The notes under the pieces are model-generated. The model was not told the DNA's origin. It was given only the letters and a program-made list of their open reading frames with translations, and ran no database searches. Source: Paraphysoderma sedebokerense (taxonomy: Eukaryota; Blastocladiomycota; Physodermatomycetes; Physodermatales; Physodermataceae). From it: a DNA stretch of 49,228 nucleotides. The DNA lies in assembly GCA_025602915.1 (NCBI GenBank), contig JAHLJZ010000128.1, forward strand, positions 1-49,228, in the 5' to 3' direction. Both the position numbers and the translations under genes were made by a program. Positions 25,174 through 38,004 of the stretch are shown here, in pieces. Each line of letters opens with the position of its first letter. Position 1 is the stretch's first letter.

Positions 25174-26344
25174 GATGAGCAGAGATTATTGCTGATGTGG
25201 ACGGAATAAATTTTAACTGTTAGATGGCACTGATGATGAGGAGGTGAGAATGATGAGTTTTTTGTTTTTGTTTATGTCAAATTGTTCCTGTCGCGGGTCT
25301 GGGATTCGTACGACCTCAATTCTGGTTGGGCTTTATATTCATCATATCTTTGAAAAATACAATGCATTCATCAGTTGCCAGTTTGATAGTTTTGCAACCA
25401 TCAGAAGATTTGGAATTTGCGACCATTATGATTGATAATGGTTGGAGGAACTTGGTCCAGTCCGTGCGCTTTGATTACGCAGATTTAGCGTGTAATCAGT
25501 GTGTAATCACCTATCTGGAGGCGCCATACTATTCCCCATTAATCCTTACATTGTTTACACGAATTCAACATTTGATTCGATAGAATATTGCCTGATTTTC
25601 GATATACTTGAACCTTAAATTGTCGGTCGCTGGATCCGATCACTTTGTTGCATTGCATGCCTGCCTATCGGTTGCCTAATTTTCAGCGGTAGACCTTTCC
25701 ATCTCGATTCAAGCTAACTCCAAGATAATAAGATCTAATAAATCGTACCGTATGGATTTGCTTGCAATGAAACGTCGTTTAGTGAATTACCGCAACAAGA
25801 TACAGACAAATTTAAGTGTTTATCTGATTGAAAACCCTTCATCACAGACTTGGCATCATCTGCAGAGATATGTTAGTGCTTCAAGAATAAGGCAGTAGAA
25901 AATACTTTTTTTGGTTTTGTGAATTCTTGTCGCGGCTCACTGACCGGAACCTTCTGCCTGTTAAAACCGCAGACTTGATGGAACGGCTAGCAGCCTTGTC
26001 AATTGATGCGCAATGTTGCTACAAGTATCTATATCATTGCAGTGTTTTATGGCTTCTTAATCCCCCTGCAAATTTATATGTCAAACATTTTGTATTTTGT
26101 ATAAAAGAGTTCTCTTTTGGTGAATCCTCTGATAATCTTGATTCACCCGTTCACCCGTTCACGCTCTACTTGGCCGGGCAGAATTTCAACATTTGCGCCA
26201 AACAAAAATTCTGCTCATTCCCTCTTCTTTTTTTTGGTGGATTTCATACATCTTTGTCGACTACATAAAACTGTGTATTTGCCAAAATATTGCTAATTCC
26301 GATACTGGTTTCTGATATTTAAGTGGAATTGTTCTATACACATC
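25174..26344. other. Divergent intergenic region between KAP104 and ILV6
   Basis: About 1.2 kb lie between two divergently transcribed genes, so it should contain both promoters. Open frames at 25244-25583 and 25927-26268 show no domain or splice logic. I see no RNA gene or repeat beyond a short TTCACCCG duplication near 26141-26160. Confidence 0.4.
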
Positions 26345-27687
26345 ATGCTTCCCCGCTCTATTTTCGCCACCGCCATCCGTCGGGTGAGTGAACTTGGATT
26401 ATGTATGAAGGCACCTTCCTAATCGACGATGCTAACTAATGAAATCTCTCATTCCTATTTGTTGTGAAGTCTTCCTTCCTGAAAACCGCCCCATTAGCGG
26501 CAGCTCCAATTGCCCTTCCTCTACGATTTTCATCCTCTTCGTCCAAACCCAAAGCTTCCATCTCGGAGTCCCGTGCTTCGACTCCAAAGCCGCATCGTTA
26601 TCGAAAGCGAAAGTCCCCGATTCTAGAATTCAACAACTCTACCCCATCCACCGTTGAAGAAGCGGTCACCAATATTCTCTACAATACCCCAATGGGCCCT
26701 AATCAACCGGTTACCAAACATGTTTTGAACTGTCTTGTGACAAACGAACCCGGAGTGTTGTCCAGGATATCCGGGATTTTAGCCGCTAGAGGTTTCAATA
26801 TTGATTCCTTGGTTGTCAGTAGTACCGATGTGCAAGAGTTAAGTCGTATGACGATTGTATTGAGAGGTATGTTTTGTCTAGAGTTTGATCAGCGAGTCCC
26901 GGCCTATTTTTTACGATTGCCGATTGAGACCGCTTGATCGACTATTGAAAAATTCTTCGTTTTCTTAACATGAATATTCTGGCTCATTGTATTGAATTTC
27001 CTCATTCTTTATTGTTTTCCTCGGAATTTACCGAACATACAGGTCAAGACACAACCATTGACCAAGCCAAAAAACAATTGGAAGATCTCGTTCCTGTTTG
27101 GGCTGTATTAGACTACACCAACACCAAACTTGTTCAACGAGAAATGTTACTTGTCAAAGTGAATATTGTTCCTGTTGAAATTCGACAGTACTTGGATACA
27201 ATCGAAGATGAGGAAGAAATGGAAGCCAACGAAAATCACCCTGAAATGAACAGAAGCCACAAGGTATTTTCCTTTTCATTTCTTGCCCCGCCGTTTATGA
27301 TTCGTCGCTTCCCTTTCAACTAACCATACATATCACCAACCTGACCTTCCACTCCGTCACTACCAGTCACCCCTACCCTTCCCTACCCCAGGCCACATCA
27401 ACCCACTCCTTTCCACACATTTACAACTCCAATCTTTAAAATCACTAACCAACCTCTTCAACGGTCGTATCGTCGATGTATCTTCAGAATCAGCAATCAT
27501 CGAACTCTGCGCTAAACCCGACCGTATCAACAACTTTTTAAAATTATTACAACCATTTGGAATCATTGAAGCCGCTAAAAGTGGTATGATGGCTTTAACT
27601 AGGAGTCCAGTGGATGGGGTGTACGAAAGTGAAGTCGAAGAAGAAGAAAAAGTGGAAATTGATGCGGGATTGTTACCTCCTAGTTAA
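26345..27687 (+). CDS. ILV6: Acetolactate synthase small (regulatory) subunit, mitochondrial
   Basis: Four exons fit in phase: 26345-26383, 26470-26866, 27043-27263 and 27367-27687, about 325 residues. The N-terminus (MLPRSIFATAIRR and a Ser/Arg-rich stretch) is a mitochondrial leader. The ACT domain follows: HVLNCLVTNEPGVLSRISG, ILAARGFNIDSLVVSSTD and SRMTIVLRG. The C-terminal half shows REMLLVKVNIVP, NGRIVDVSSESAIIELCAK and PFGIIEAAKSGMMALTRSP. Known role: binds and stimulates the catalytic ILV2 subunit in branched-chain amino-acid synthesis and confers valine feedback inhibition. The fungal-type insert between the two halves is rich in Glu and Asn. The acceptor at 27366 rather than 27391 is chosen because it keeps the frame. 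Confidence 0.93.
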
Positions 27688-28421
27688 ACTTTCCTCTTTG
27701 TGGAACCAATGAGGGGAAAAGCGAGGTTGTATCAAAGAAATCACCAAAAAAAGCAAGAAGCTGGGAAAAAAGAAAAACGAAAATGAGGTACTCTTATTGT
27801 AAAATCGGATAGAACAGTGGAACTGAGAATTAGTTTGTTGGAAGAGGATATTTTAGTTTTAAATTTATAATAGTAGAACAAATCGCCGGAATTGGAAAAG
27901 ACCGTTTTACAATGCAAACCTGGATTGATGTATTAAATATTATAAAAAGCAATGTTTCTGACGTTTCTACATTCTGTATGCTAACGCCTTTATTTTGCTG
28001 TTGACCCTTTATGTATTGATGCGAGTAAATTCCATTTTTTACGTCCGCATTTTTTGTTTAGATATTCTTTGTGAAGATACTTTCGAAGACCTTTGCAATT
28101 TGGTGTAGGATAGTATAGTACCAGCTGGTGTGAACTTTTGAAAATGATAATGTTTTACATGTTTATTGACATTAATTCAAAGATTGAGGCTCCATTATTC
28201 TACATTTCCCTTTGAGATATTACACGATCGCCGAATCAAGAACTCATAAAAATATTCAAGTACACTTGTCACGCCACAACACGAGCTTATGAGTGAGGAT
28301 GAAATGAAAGCAAACAAAGAAAGAACCAAGACAAAAAGGAAGAAATGGAGGTACAAAAAGTCTATCTAAAAGTGAAGACTACTCGAATTTGAAGAATAAG
28401 AGAAACGTAGATACAACTAAT
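27688..28421. other. Convergent 3' region of ILV6 and the calcium ATPase
   Basis: About 730 nt of AT-rich DNA between two converging genes. It contains poly(A)-signal-like words (for example TATTATAAAAAG near 27950) and no gene that I can support. Confidence 0.45.
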
Positions 28422-31400
28422 TTAATCCAACACGACAACACCTTTTACTTCTCTCCTTACTAATCCACTCCAAATATTCACAACTCTAACTTGACTTCGT
28501 ACATCTCTAATTGCCCTATTCCACATTTCTCGTTCTCTGCTCTTGCTGAGTTTAACATCAGTCAAACCGATACCTTCACCATTATCTCTATCTTGGGTTC
28601 GTCCTCTTCTTTCTCCATCGTCGGATAAGGGACTAGTGGGGGGTGAACTTTCGATGCTTTCGAGTTTCTTGGTGGGTTCTACTTCTGGTTTACGGAAGAA
28701 ATCGGGAACTAATTTGATCAAGACACCAGCGGGTAATGAAATGATACCGAGAGCCATGGTGATACCCCATTCGTCGGCAGTGAGAGGGACGACTTTGAAG
28801 ACTACGCCAAAGAATTGGATGATAAGGACTTGAACGACAACAATGAGGACCCAAATTACAATGAAAAGTTTGTTGTAGGTGATACGGTGGAAAACGTTCA
28901 AATCTAAGGGGAAAAAATCAAATCGGTTAATCACCCAGTACGACAGACGCTAAGGAAAGAGTGACGCCTAAAAGAAAGGAAAATGTAATCGTACCTTTGT
29001 TGACGACACGACCGTTGAACATGTTGAACATTTGCATAAATACGAAAGTGTTGAATACGATGGCACTGATTTTCTTATCTCTAATATTAGGATCCGGATA
29101 ACGAGTATCAAGGCTGAACAATTGAGGTCCCAAGAAGTTTAAAATAGCGGTAACCGGAACTTGGAAAATTGATTGACCAAAAATCATTTTCATCATATCG
29201 TAGTTGACAAGAGGATCGGATTTCTTGTGTGGTTTACGGTTGAGAAGTTCCATTGTTGGAGGATCGGTGGCAAGGGCAAGAGCAGCCAAAGAGTCCATGA
29301 TAAGGTTGACCCAGAGAAGTTGTACGGCTTTAATAACGGATTCGGATTCTTCGTCGGCAATGGCGGATACGATAGCAAGAGTTACGGCGGTCTGCAAAAC
29401 GTTTTAAGAAATTGAGCATTTCCACACAAAGATAAGAAGACAAGCATCTATCACAATACATACCACATTGACAGTCAACTGGAATTGCAAGAATTTTCTG
29501 ACACTGTCGTAGACGGAGCGACCCCACATGACAGCTTTTGTCAAACTGGCAAAGTTATCGTCCATAAGAATAATATCAGATGCTTCTTTAGCGACTTCAG
29601 TACCGGCAATACCCATAGCGAAACCAACATCAGCAGCTTTAAGGGCAGGACCATCATTGGTACCGTCACCAGTTACGGCAACAGTTTCACCGAGTTCCTT
29701 AAGTCTAAACGGAGGATAAAAAGTTCAATATCAGTATCGAGGAAAATTGTGAGCGAAAGAACGACTTGGATACGCACTGTTTAACCAAAATACGTTTATC
29801 AAGAGGAGAACTTCTAGCCAAAACTCTCAATTCAGGAATGATTCTTTTCATTTCGGCGTCGCTCAAGGCCCTGAACCTGATACCCTCCATGACCAAACCA
29901 CCAGTACCGTCTTCGTTTAAGATACCACAGTTTCTTGCGATCTTCTTTGCAGTAACGGGATTGTCACCTGTAACCATGCGAACGATGATACCTGCCTTTT
30001 GACAGTTCTTGATAGCAGGAGGTACTTCCGGTCGGAGAGGATCTTCAATACCGACGACACCCATCCAAATCAGAGAAGACATATCGGTGGTGGCAGGCAT
30101 ATCAGGATTAACAATAGCACGAGGAAGGTCCTTGTAGGCAATACCAATAGTACGGAGAGCTACATTTAAATACAAGCATCGTCAAGTCCAATCCAGAATC
30201 GGACGCAACATCAAAACCTAAAAACCTACCATTTTCAGCAAACGACAAGATTGTTTTTTCCAATGAAGCTCTCTTGTCAGAAGTCAACCATTCAATTGTT
30301 CCTTGTTCTGTCAAATACCATTTGCAGCTTTCCAGAATCAATTCACTAGCACCTTTAACGTACATGCGGGTTTCGAGGGTATTGCCACTTGGAACTGTTT
30401 CGTCACCGTTAGCAACCGACGGACCGAAAGTGAAGTTTGCCATATCTCCTTTCTTATCAATGATGGTTGACATGCGTTTACGATCAGAAGAGAAGGGGAT
30501 GATGTGTGCCGTGGTGTGAGTTTCACGATCGATGCTATAGTTCGTTCTGAGGAGAGCAGTGAATTCAAGAAGAGCGCATTCCGTTTTGGATCCTTCGAAG
30601 ACCTACATGCATTGACTTTAGTACTGCTGGAGCACCGGCATTAAGAGACTACGAAATTCACAAACCTTTTTGCCTTCTTCGTCTCTACCTTCGTAGGCAG
30701 TACTGTTCAAGTTACAGGCCAGAGTGAAGTCCTTGACCAATCCAGGTTCACCGGTTTTATCGTGAAGAGCTCTCAATTTGTCTTTACCTTCTTCGGTGGT
30801 CTTCCAAGTAATACTATCGAACATGACACCGGCGACGATGGTCATTTTGTTTTGAGTGAGAGTTCCGGTTTTGTCGGAGCAAATAGTAGTGGCACCTCCC
30901 ATAGTTTCACAGGCGGAGAGAACTCGGACGAGATTGTTATCTTGTAACATACGAATGGTAGCATAACTATAAGAAAAGTTATATTAATAAATGAAATAAC
31001 TAGAGACAATGAAATGGCGAATGTCCGTGCAAAGAAGTTGAACATACCCAAGCGCAATGGTGACGGCCATAGGCAAACCCTCTGGTACAGACACGACGAT
31101 GACTGTAATACCAGTGATGAATATATCGATAATGCGCAAAACAATCCAATCTGTAGTTCTGGGTTTTCCTTCGGCATCTTTCCATCCAGCCGGAATGTTT
31201 CTTGCCAAAAATTTGATGATACTGATCACGACCAACACGACAGCAGCGGTGAAACCAAACTTGGCGATATTAGTAGCAAGATGTGCCAACTTTTTCTGAA
31301 GAGGGGTTAAACCATCTTCTTCATTCTTATCCGGGTCATCTTCTCCTCGGAGAGAAATGATGGATCGACCACTGAGGGAGTAACGACCGACAGTAGTGAC

Positions 31401-32510
31401 AAGCATCGAAGCAACACCGTCAACAAGTTTTGAGCCGGAAATCATGTAGATATCTTTACCAAATTTTTTGGACACCACATCGGATTCACCAGTCACGGAG
31501 GATTCATCGGTCTTGACATTGTAACCGCTGATCAGAATACCGTCGGCAGGAATGATATCACCAGTGGCGAGGTGAACGACATCACCAACAAGTAAATGGA
31601 TGAGAGGAATGGTAGTATGGGCGGGTTCGGTATCATTGGTATAACGTTGAACGGTGACCATGGAAGTGAGATGTTTCTGAGCAGAAAGGAATCGGAACTG
31701 TTGAGCTTTACGGTAATCATTTGTGGCATTTACCAGAACGACGATAAAAACTGCCCAAGACGACACACAGGTTAGAAATCTTTTTAATCATCAAACGGCT
31801 TTTTCGCTGATAATGGAAATTGACTACTTACCAGTGGCTAAAATAGCAACACCTTCAATCCAAACGGTTTTGTCACCATCTGGAGTAAAATATTGAAAAA
31901 CACCAACAGCAGTAGAGACGATAGCAGCGATACTTAGAATAATAAGAGTGGGATCTTTAAGAGCGGCAATACAGAGGGAGATAAAAGTGGGTGGAGGGGT
32001 CGGTGGGATGAAATTGGTACCATAACTTTAAACGAAAAAAAAAAGGAAAAAAACCTGAAGTTAGTATTGCACAATGATCGGCAACGGCTTTTGCAATCTC
32101 TGCTGTTTGTTTTCTTGTCCGTTTCTTAGGGAAATAGAATTTTAAAGCCATAAAAAAAATACATACACTGCCATTCTCTCTGTAAAACGACCATGCATAT
32201 CATGACCATCCGGCAACAAAGCATGTCCTGTTCCAGAGACACCTTTTCGTTTTTTTCCTTTGACACCAGACTCCAAGTCTCTGCCGGCGTCGAAGGACTC
32301 GTCGGCATTCAAACCTTTGTCCAAGTTAGACTTTAGTTTTTCAGCGAGACCGCCAGTTCCCCCAAGTTTTTCAAGGAGAGCATTGTTCTTTTCGTCTGTG
32401 ATAGCTTGGAGAGTTTCGATGGAGACGGGAAGAAATGGGGTGTTTTCATTATACTTTGGCTCTAGAGTACCAAGCAAGGCGGCATCGGAGTTATCATGAC
32501 CGGCCGTCAT
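28422..32510 (-). CDS. PMC1: P-type Ca2+-ATPase, plasma-membrane type (PMCA/Pmc1 family)
   Basis: A P2B calcium pump of about 1,150 residues in about ten exons. The N-terminus has [16 protein letters not shown] and [19 protein letters not shown], as in the family. All core motifs are present: TGES (actuator), PEGLP (TM4 calcium site), CSDKTGTLT with the phosphorylated Asp, KGASE (nucleotide binding), [17 protein letters not shown] (hinge), and [17 protein letters not shown] (TM6 site). The C-terminal tail contains [18 protein letters not shown] (28452-28523 region), close in pattern to the animal PMCA calmodulin-binding helix. Known role: pumps cytosolic Ca2+ out of the cell or into the vacuole. 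Calmodulin release of autoinhibition is inferred from that helix. It is divergent from the small gene at 32948. Confidence 0.92.
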
Positions 32511-32947
32511 TGTAGCTGAATGAAGGGTGGATGACTAGCGCTGATTATTAAATTTTTCTTTTCAAACAGTCGATGCCACACCACAGTCAAACAATGGCTT
32601 TGAGGATGTAGGGAGGGTGGACCAAGAGAGGGAGTGGGGGAGGGGGGATTGTCCTTATTTAATGCAGAGGGCCAACAAAAGACGCTTCCAGGGCTGCGGA
32701 AGGTTTTGTAATATGCGAGGATGGGATGGGAGGTGAGCGATAAAATGGATTTAAGTTTCTCCCGCATCCACCCATGATTCCATCGTGTTTGAGCCCGGCA
32801 GGGGATTGCAGATATGATGCGGCATGAGGAATCGATTGGACGCGGCGGAGATAGAGCGAGGACAGAATGTTCTTTTGGCGCACACCACGCGTCACTCACC
32901 CTCACCTCATCCCTTCTGGAACGACGCTTGCTTCGATCCCCCCTGGC
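32511..32947. other. Divergent promoter region, PMCA / small orphan gene
   Basis: About 440 nt between the two start codons. It includes a G-rich plus-strand run (GGGAGGGTGG, GGGGGAGGGGGG at about 32612-32648), which is unusual for this AT-rich window. No gene is called here. Confidence 0.45.
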
Positions 32948-33506
32948 ATGACGTCTATCCCTAATTCCCTATCCATTCGGATTGTCAGTTCAGACACCCC
33001 CCAGTCTCAGGCTCACTCTCCTCTACTTCTCGACCCTCCCATCCCTGCCAGTTATACTGCTCCCCTTAGTGTATCCAACTCATCCGCTCCATCCGATCGC
33101 GATATCTCTGTGGCGGCAGGTGAAGAATACGTCTCCGTCTTGTGTTTCATTTCGTCATAGCTGTCAATTAGCTGCATTTTTAATGGATCCTTTTCTTTCC
33201 TGCACTCCTAAAAGTCGCTTTCCTTTCGATGATTACCCACTTATTAGACTCATTAAAGAAGGTTTGCGCCTTTCTTAATTTCTTTTTAGAAGAATTCCAT
33301 TTACCGTGTTACCCTTGTTTTGTTCATTTGACGCCACAGCTCCCCGCCCTGGCGTTCAGAGTATGACCCCCGGCACTGCCCGTAGGCGTAAAAGTCATAA
33401 TGCGCACGCTACACATTGGAGGCGCCAATCATCAAATACACCATCAGAAAATAGATCCTTCCAAAGTTCCAAACATGGCTTCATGACCAAACTAATTTAC
33501 TCTTGA
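32948..33506 (+). CDS. Small Ser/Pro-rich protein of unknown function
   Basis: Three exons fit in phase: 32948-33119, 33172-33261 and 33340-33506, giving about 142 residues. Splice sites are GT-AG (GTGAAG..CAATTAG and GTTTGC..CCACAG). The first exon is low-complexity Ser/Pro. The middle exon encodes a compact segment with SRFPFDDYPLIRLIKE. The last exon is basic (GTARRRKSHNAHATHWRRQ) and could bind nucleic acid or be a phosphorylation target. No family is recognised; the consistent three-exon frame is the evidence that it is a gene. It starts about 440 nt from the divergent calcium pump. Confidence 0.6.
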
Positions 33507-35106
33507 GTCGGCTTGACCTCGGTTTTCATGAGTGAGAAACTTCGAAATGCAACGGGTGATGATAAAGTGCTTTTGTCTTGCAACGACATTGCCTTCAGCC
33601 TGTTCCCACCCCTTGGCGTCTGGTTGATCCCATTCATGATGTTTCTGACCTCAACATAATTATTCTTTTCCAGCATTACATAAGTGCGAGAAATGCATCG
33701 GTGAACCCGATTCCCCATTTAAAAGGGAAATCCATTATTCACCCAAAATTTCAAAATTGCTAATGATGTCTATGATTTACGGATTGGTGATGCCCATGCT
33801 ATATTCATTAGGTGACTACTGAGTCCCTGACTAACAATGTTCAGTATGCATATGCTTGTGCATACGAATCGTCCACCCTGGCTGCATCCATCAAATAAAA
33901 CTTGAATTTCTAGACAAAACTGACCATGCTAGCATCATCTTAGCGCTAGACTGCCGGAACCTTAAAAATGACTGACTCGTCACTAGCTCGACACGAGCTT
34001 ACAGCCGCAATTACAGAAATTCACTATCATAGTCGAGCATACATGTTACCATAGAATGACCCCTTATATTAGACCCTGACTTTTATATAGATGATCACCA
34101 AGAAAATCAACAGACTAGAAACACTAAGAAAACGATTTCCAGTGATATTTTCAGAAGTCAAGGCAGGAACGGCAAAACTTTGGCCTTCCAATTTTCTGGC
34201 TCCCTAATGTCGTGATCCAACGATCGAATCCGACTGATCGAAGGAATCTTATAGAGAGTGACGACTGACAAGCCTAGATCGAAGGATAAAAAGTGAAGCG
34301 GAGAGTTGAGTCTGGGTTGGTCTAATATCTGGATTCAAGTCTCCCACATTATCCAATTTGTCATCTTGACGGACAGTGGACATAGTCTGGATTCTTTAGC
34401 AGTACATGGGCCACAGCCCACAGGCCCATCGCACGAGATTGCAGTTTAAAAGTTGATTAGTTGAAATAAAGAAAGTCTCCAAAATTCACTTTATTACTAT
34501 CCTGATCAATACAAACTTTATATAATCTATTTAACATCTGGCTTGGTCAAAACAAAATAATGCTGTACCCTTCAAGCTCCAAATTCAATTTTTTCTCAAA
34601 GAGTTCAGATTTCCATAGGTTTCTAGACAACGAGGAAGCATCTTTGTCCGACGTTGAGTGATATAGTTCTTCTTGACCCCTATCTCAGAACATGATCATG
34701 AATTAGCATATCGCTTAATCAATTTTTCCATTTCTTTATTGGTCAACAATATCTCGGTCGCCACGACGTTCATAAAAGGTGCGCATCCTTGGACAACGAC
34801 TTCATTCGAACCAGCTGCTTACTCTTTCAATTCTAGCTGTGAAATACTTTGTTCGGCCATGACTCTTCTTCGATAGTGACTCATTGGTTTCATTGCTTTT
34901 TGAAGTCAGTATTAATTCGCAACACCTGTAATGTCGCGTTTCAATTTGCGGTGACTCCTAATGCTCCTTCGGAAACAATAGTGTCGATGACTCGTGTTAA
35001 CACGAGAGACGAGTCATTTGGCTGAAATGAATCATGCAAATTCAGTTTACTTAATAAATATAATTCATTCAGAGACAGCCTATATTTTTGAAATAATCTT
35101 GAAAGG
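33507..35106. other. Gene-poor region of about 1.6 kb
   Basis: I see no gene with supported structure. Open frames are short and lack domains. A palindromic word pair TGGGCC (34407-34412) and GGCCCA (34423-34428) is present. The stretch 33.8-34.55 kb has an irregular, relic-like look, but I could find no coding remnant or flanking repeats that would name an element. Confidence 0.4.
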
Positions 35107-38004
35107 ATGTCCACCAATTATGACATCATCTTTGTCACCGATTCGACAGCCTCTATGGGCAATTATTTGGATGCTATTCGACTGGCGTTACCTGAACTTG
35201 TCGGTACCATTCAATTGACTGGTATCGTTGACCGTATGGCGATAATCGAATATCGCGATTACTGTGATGAATTTGTTGTGAAGAGGAGTGGCTGGCAAAC
35301 GGAGTTTCGACCTTTGGCGGATTATGCGGCCAGCTTGGAAGCAATTGGTGGTGGAGACTGGCCAGAGGCAGCCAAAACTGCTGCCAGCGGTGTATTGGAA
35401 ACTGCTGAAAAAGAAACTATCGTGATATGGTTTGCCGACGCACCACCTCATTTTGGCAGTGCTTCGGATCCGGCCCTTCTAGACAAAGAAAAGAAGAAAC
35501 TAGGAAAATGGTTCGATTGGATCAAATTGTGCAAGGCTTTCGCCAAACGAAAAATCAAAGTGTTTGCTGTCACAAATGTCTCCGAGTCTTCAACTTCTAG
35601 CTTTTATTGCTTATTGTCAGAATACACAAATGGTGCAACAATTTGTTGCCGACATCCGACCGTTACAGCCATCGCCAAGTGTATTATCTCCCTGTTTTTG
35701 ACTATGGTCAAACAGAACGTTGCATTTGACAACTCGGTCAGCTGTCTGACTTTCACCGACCGATCAAATATTGCTCAAATTCGCGATGAAAAAGACAATG
35801 CAGGGTTTGTACATCAAAACCTATTCACTCAAGCGACCTTATATGCACTTTAACCATCTTCCCCTAGGTACCTTCCTGGCATTAGCGGTAGTGTTACGCG
35901 TAGAATAACAGAGGACTCCGATGTCAGATCTCGCATTTCCCCGCTGGAAGGCGTCAGCGAAGATTCGTTCATCCCAAGATTTGCCAACGATACCAAATAC
36001 AAAGATATTGTCTACAGAGTGTTTGATTCACTTTGTACGAACGGCCAAGTCATTGCAATCACTACGAATCCCTTGTTCGGTAAACTCTGGAGAGCCATTT
36101 GCAAGGATCGAAAGGACCCTCGTAGAGATAATCTTGTCGGTGTGTTCGCTACGGCTATCAACAATCTCCCCGAAGACAAGGCCCAAATCATGAAACAATT
36201 CATCGAAGAAAGTTACGACGCAACTGAAGAAATCAATGAGCGAATTGCTCAAGTTCCTGCATTTCCCGCATTGGTGGTGGACGATGATGTACAGCTTACA
36301 AGAGATGAGCTACTCGAAATCAACCGTTCATGCAACGACAGCGTACTTGCCAAAGTAGGCAAAGTGTTGACTGGAGTTCGAGTCATCGACAAAGGACCTC
36401 TCCTCAAACGATTCTTACCGTTGGCGATGGCGTCATCTGATCTATTCTGCTTTCTCCCTCACTTGGTCGTAGAGGGTACCATGTTCTCGAAGCGTCCATC
36501 CATGATTATGGCATTGATATGTGTATTGACCGGCAATGCAACTCTCAATGGCAAAGCGAAAGAGTTACTTGAAGTCAACAAGGGTCAATGGATCGACCAA
36601 GAGATGCCGGAAAACTTTAGTTACGGTTTCACCAAGTTTGTATTGAAGCAACCGGACTTCTTGACCAAAGCGGAATACGAGCTGTACTCGCAGTTAACAG
36701 TCATGGGTGGAATCAAAGTCAATTGGATGTCGAAACTGACTTTGACAGTTGGCTACAAAAGCAACAAGATTCTTTTACCCGATTACAAGATTCAGTGCCG
36801 AAAATGTCACATCAGGAGGTCGTCCACATTGATTAATGAGATGGGAGTCTGTGGACTGTGTTGCCATGCTCTCGAAGGCAAAGAACCCCACCCAGACAAA
36901 TCATATTTCTACGAATGCACAACTTGTCTGGCTCATTATGCTGTAGTTAATACAGACAAACTCAACGTACGCCCCAAATGTCATTATTGCCGAGAAAAGC
37001 AAGACGCGCCCACAGTAGAGTGTCAGTTGTGCCGTAACAAGTACATTTTGGTTTGCGGTCAAAAAGATTGGACTTGCGCTGCATGCAGTGAACATGGAAT
37101 CGCAAAGACAGAAGAAGTTGAACAGACACTGGGTAGTTTTTGGGAAGAGAATGACATTTCCGTTAAAGATGGAGCAAGTGTTGTCGTTGTCAAGGATGGC
37201 GTTTATCACCGAGTTATCATCAAAAACGTTCGAGAATTCTTGGCGCCAAAGTCCATACTTAAAGCTCGAGATTTCGCCATCGTCGAGACAATGAATAGTT
37301 ATTCACCTCCACCATTTCGCTCCAATCGTAAACTCATCTTTGACAAGGAAATCATCGAAAGAATCTCTAATCTTGTTCTCCGTGGTCACGGTGAAGCCGA
37401 TACATGTATGATGTGTTTCACTGACATGCGAACCGATCAATTGCGCAAAGCCTGTGATCGCAAAGGTTGTAAAATCAAGTGCTGTGTGGAGTGTTTAAAG
37501 CAATGGTACGGTCAGAGTCAACCAGGTCACGTTATGCTTCCGAGTCACATTCTTTGTGCGTTTTGCAAGCAATCCCCAACCATTAAACTGCTATCCAAAT
37601 TCAATCGTCAACTTTGCGCAATCAAAGAACTCAAACTCACAGAATGGCAAGATAATTGGTATTACGGGTGGTGCGTCAAATGTTGGTATGTTAAACCTTA
37701 TATGGAGAAAGTATGTGCTCAGGGATTACCAGACGTCCAGCAGTTTACATGTGAAGAGTGTGAAGCAGCCAAAAACTCATATTCAGTCATTGCAAAGGAG
37801 TGCCCTAGCTGTGGTGTCATGACTGAAAAAGTATCCGGCTGCGATCACATTACGTGTAAGTGTGGAGCGCATTGGTGTTATGTTTGCGGTAAGAAGCAAA
37901 CTGAAGAAACAATCTATGAACATCTGTCTAATGCACATGGTGGCTACTTTGTCGTACGAGGTGCTGAAGATGAGGAAGGCTTATTCGATGAGGAGGTATA
38001 TTGA
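35107..38004 (+). CDS. vWA-domain protein with RBR-type E3 ubiquitin ligase C-terminus
   Basis: Two exons (35107-35804 and 35868-38004) give 944 residues. Residues about 1-210 form a von Willebrand A domain: DIIFVTDSTASMGNYLD carries a MIDAS-like DSTAS, then IVIWFADAPPH. A middle region of about 300 residues is unrecognised. Cys pairs from about residue 538 (CRKCHI, CGLCCH, CTTCLAHY, CHYCREK, CQLCRNK, CAACSEH) form zinc ribbons. From residue 746 a RING-like CMMCFTD..CCVECLKQWY..CAFCKQ follows, then at about 878 a RING2-like CPSC..EKVSGCDHITCKCGAHWCYVCG; the Cys in GCDHITC is the likely catalytic one by analogy with RBR ligases. Inferred role: ubiquitin transfer to partners recognised or scaffolded by the vWA domain. 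Long exons contrast with the intron-rich neighbours. Confidence 0.82.

Noticed and set aside
33840-34560. Possible solo LTR or other retroelement relic, suggested by a TATATAA-like word and general look
   Set aside because: No matching second end, target duplication or coding remnant could be found by eye.
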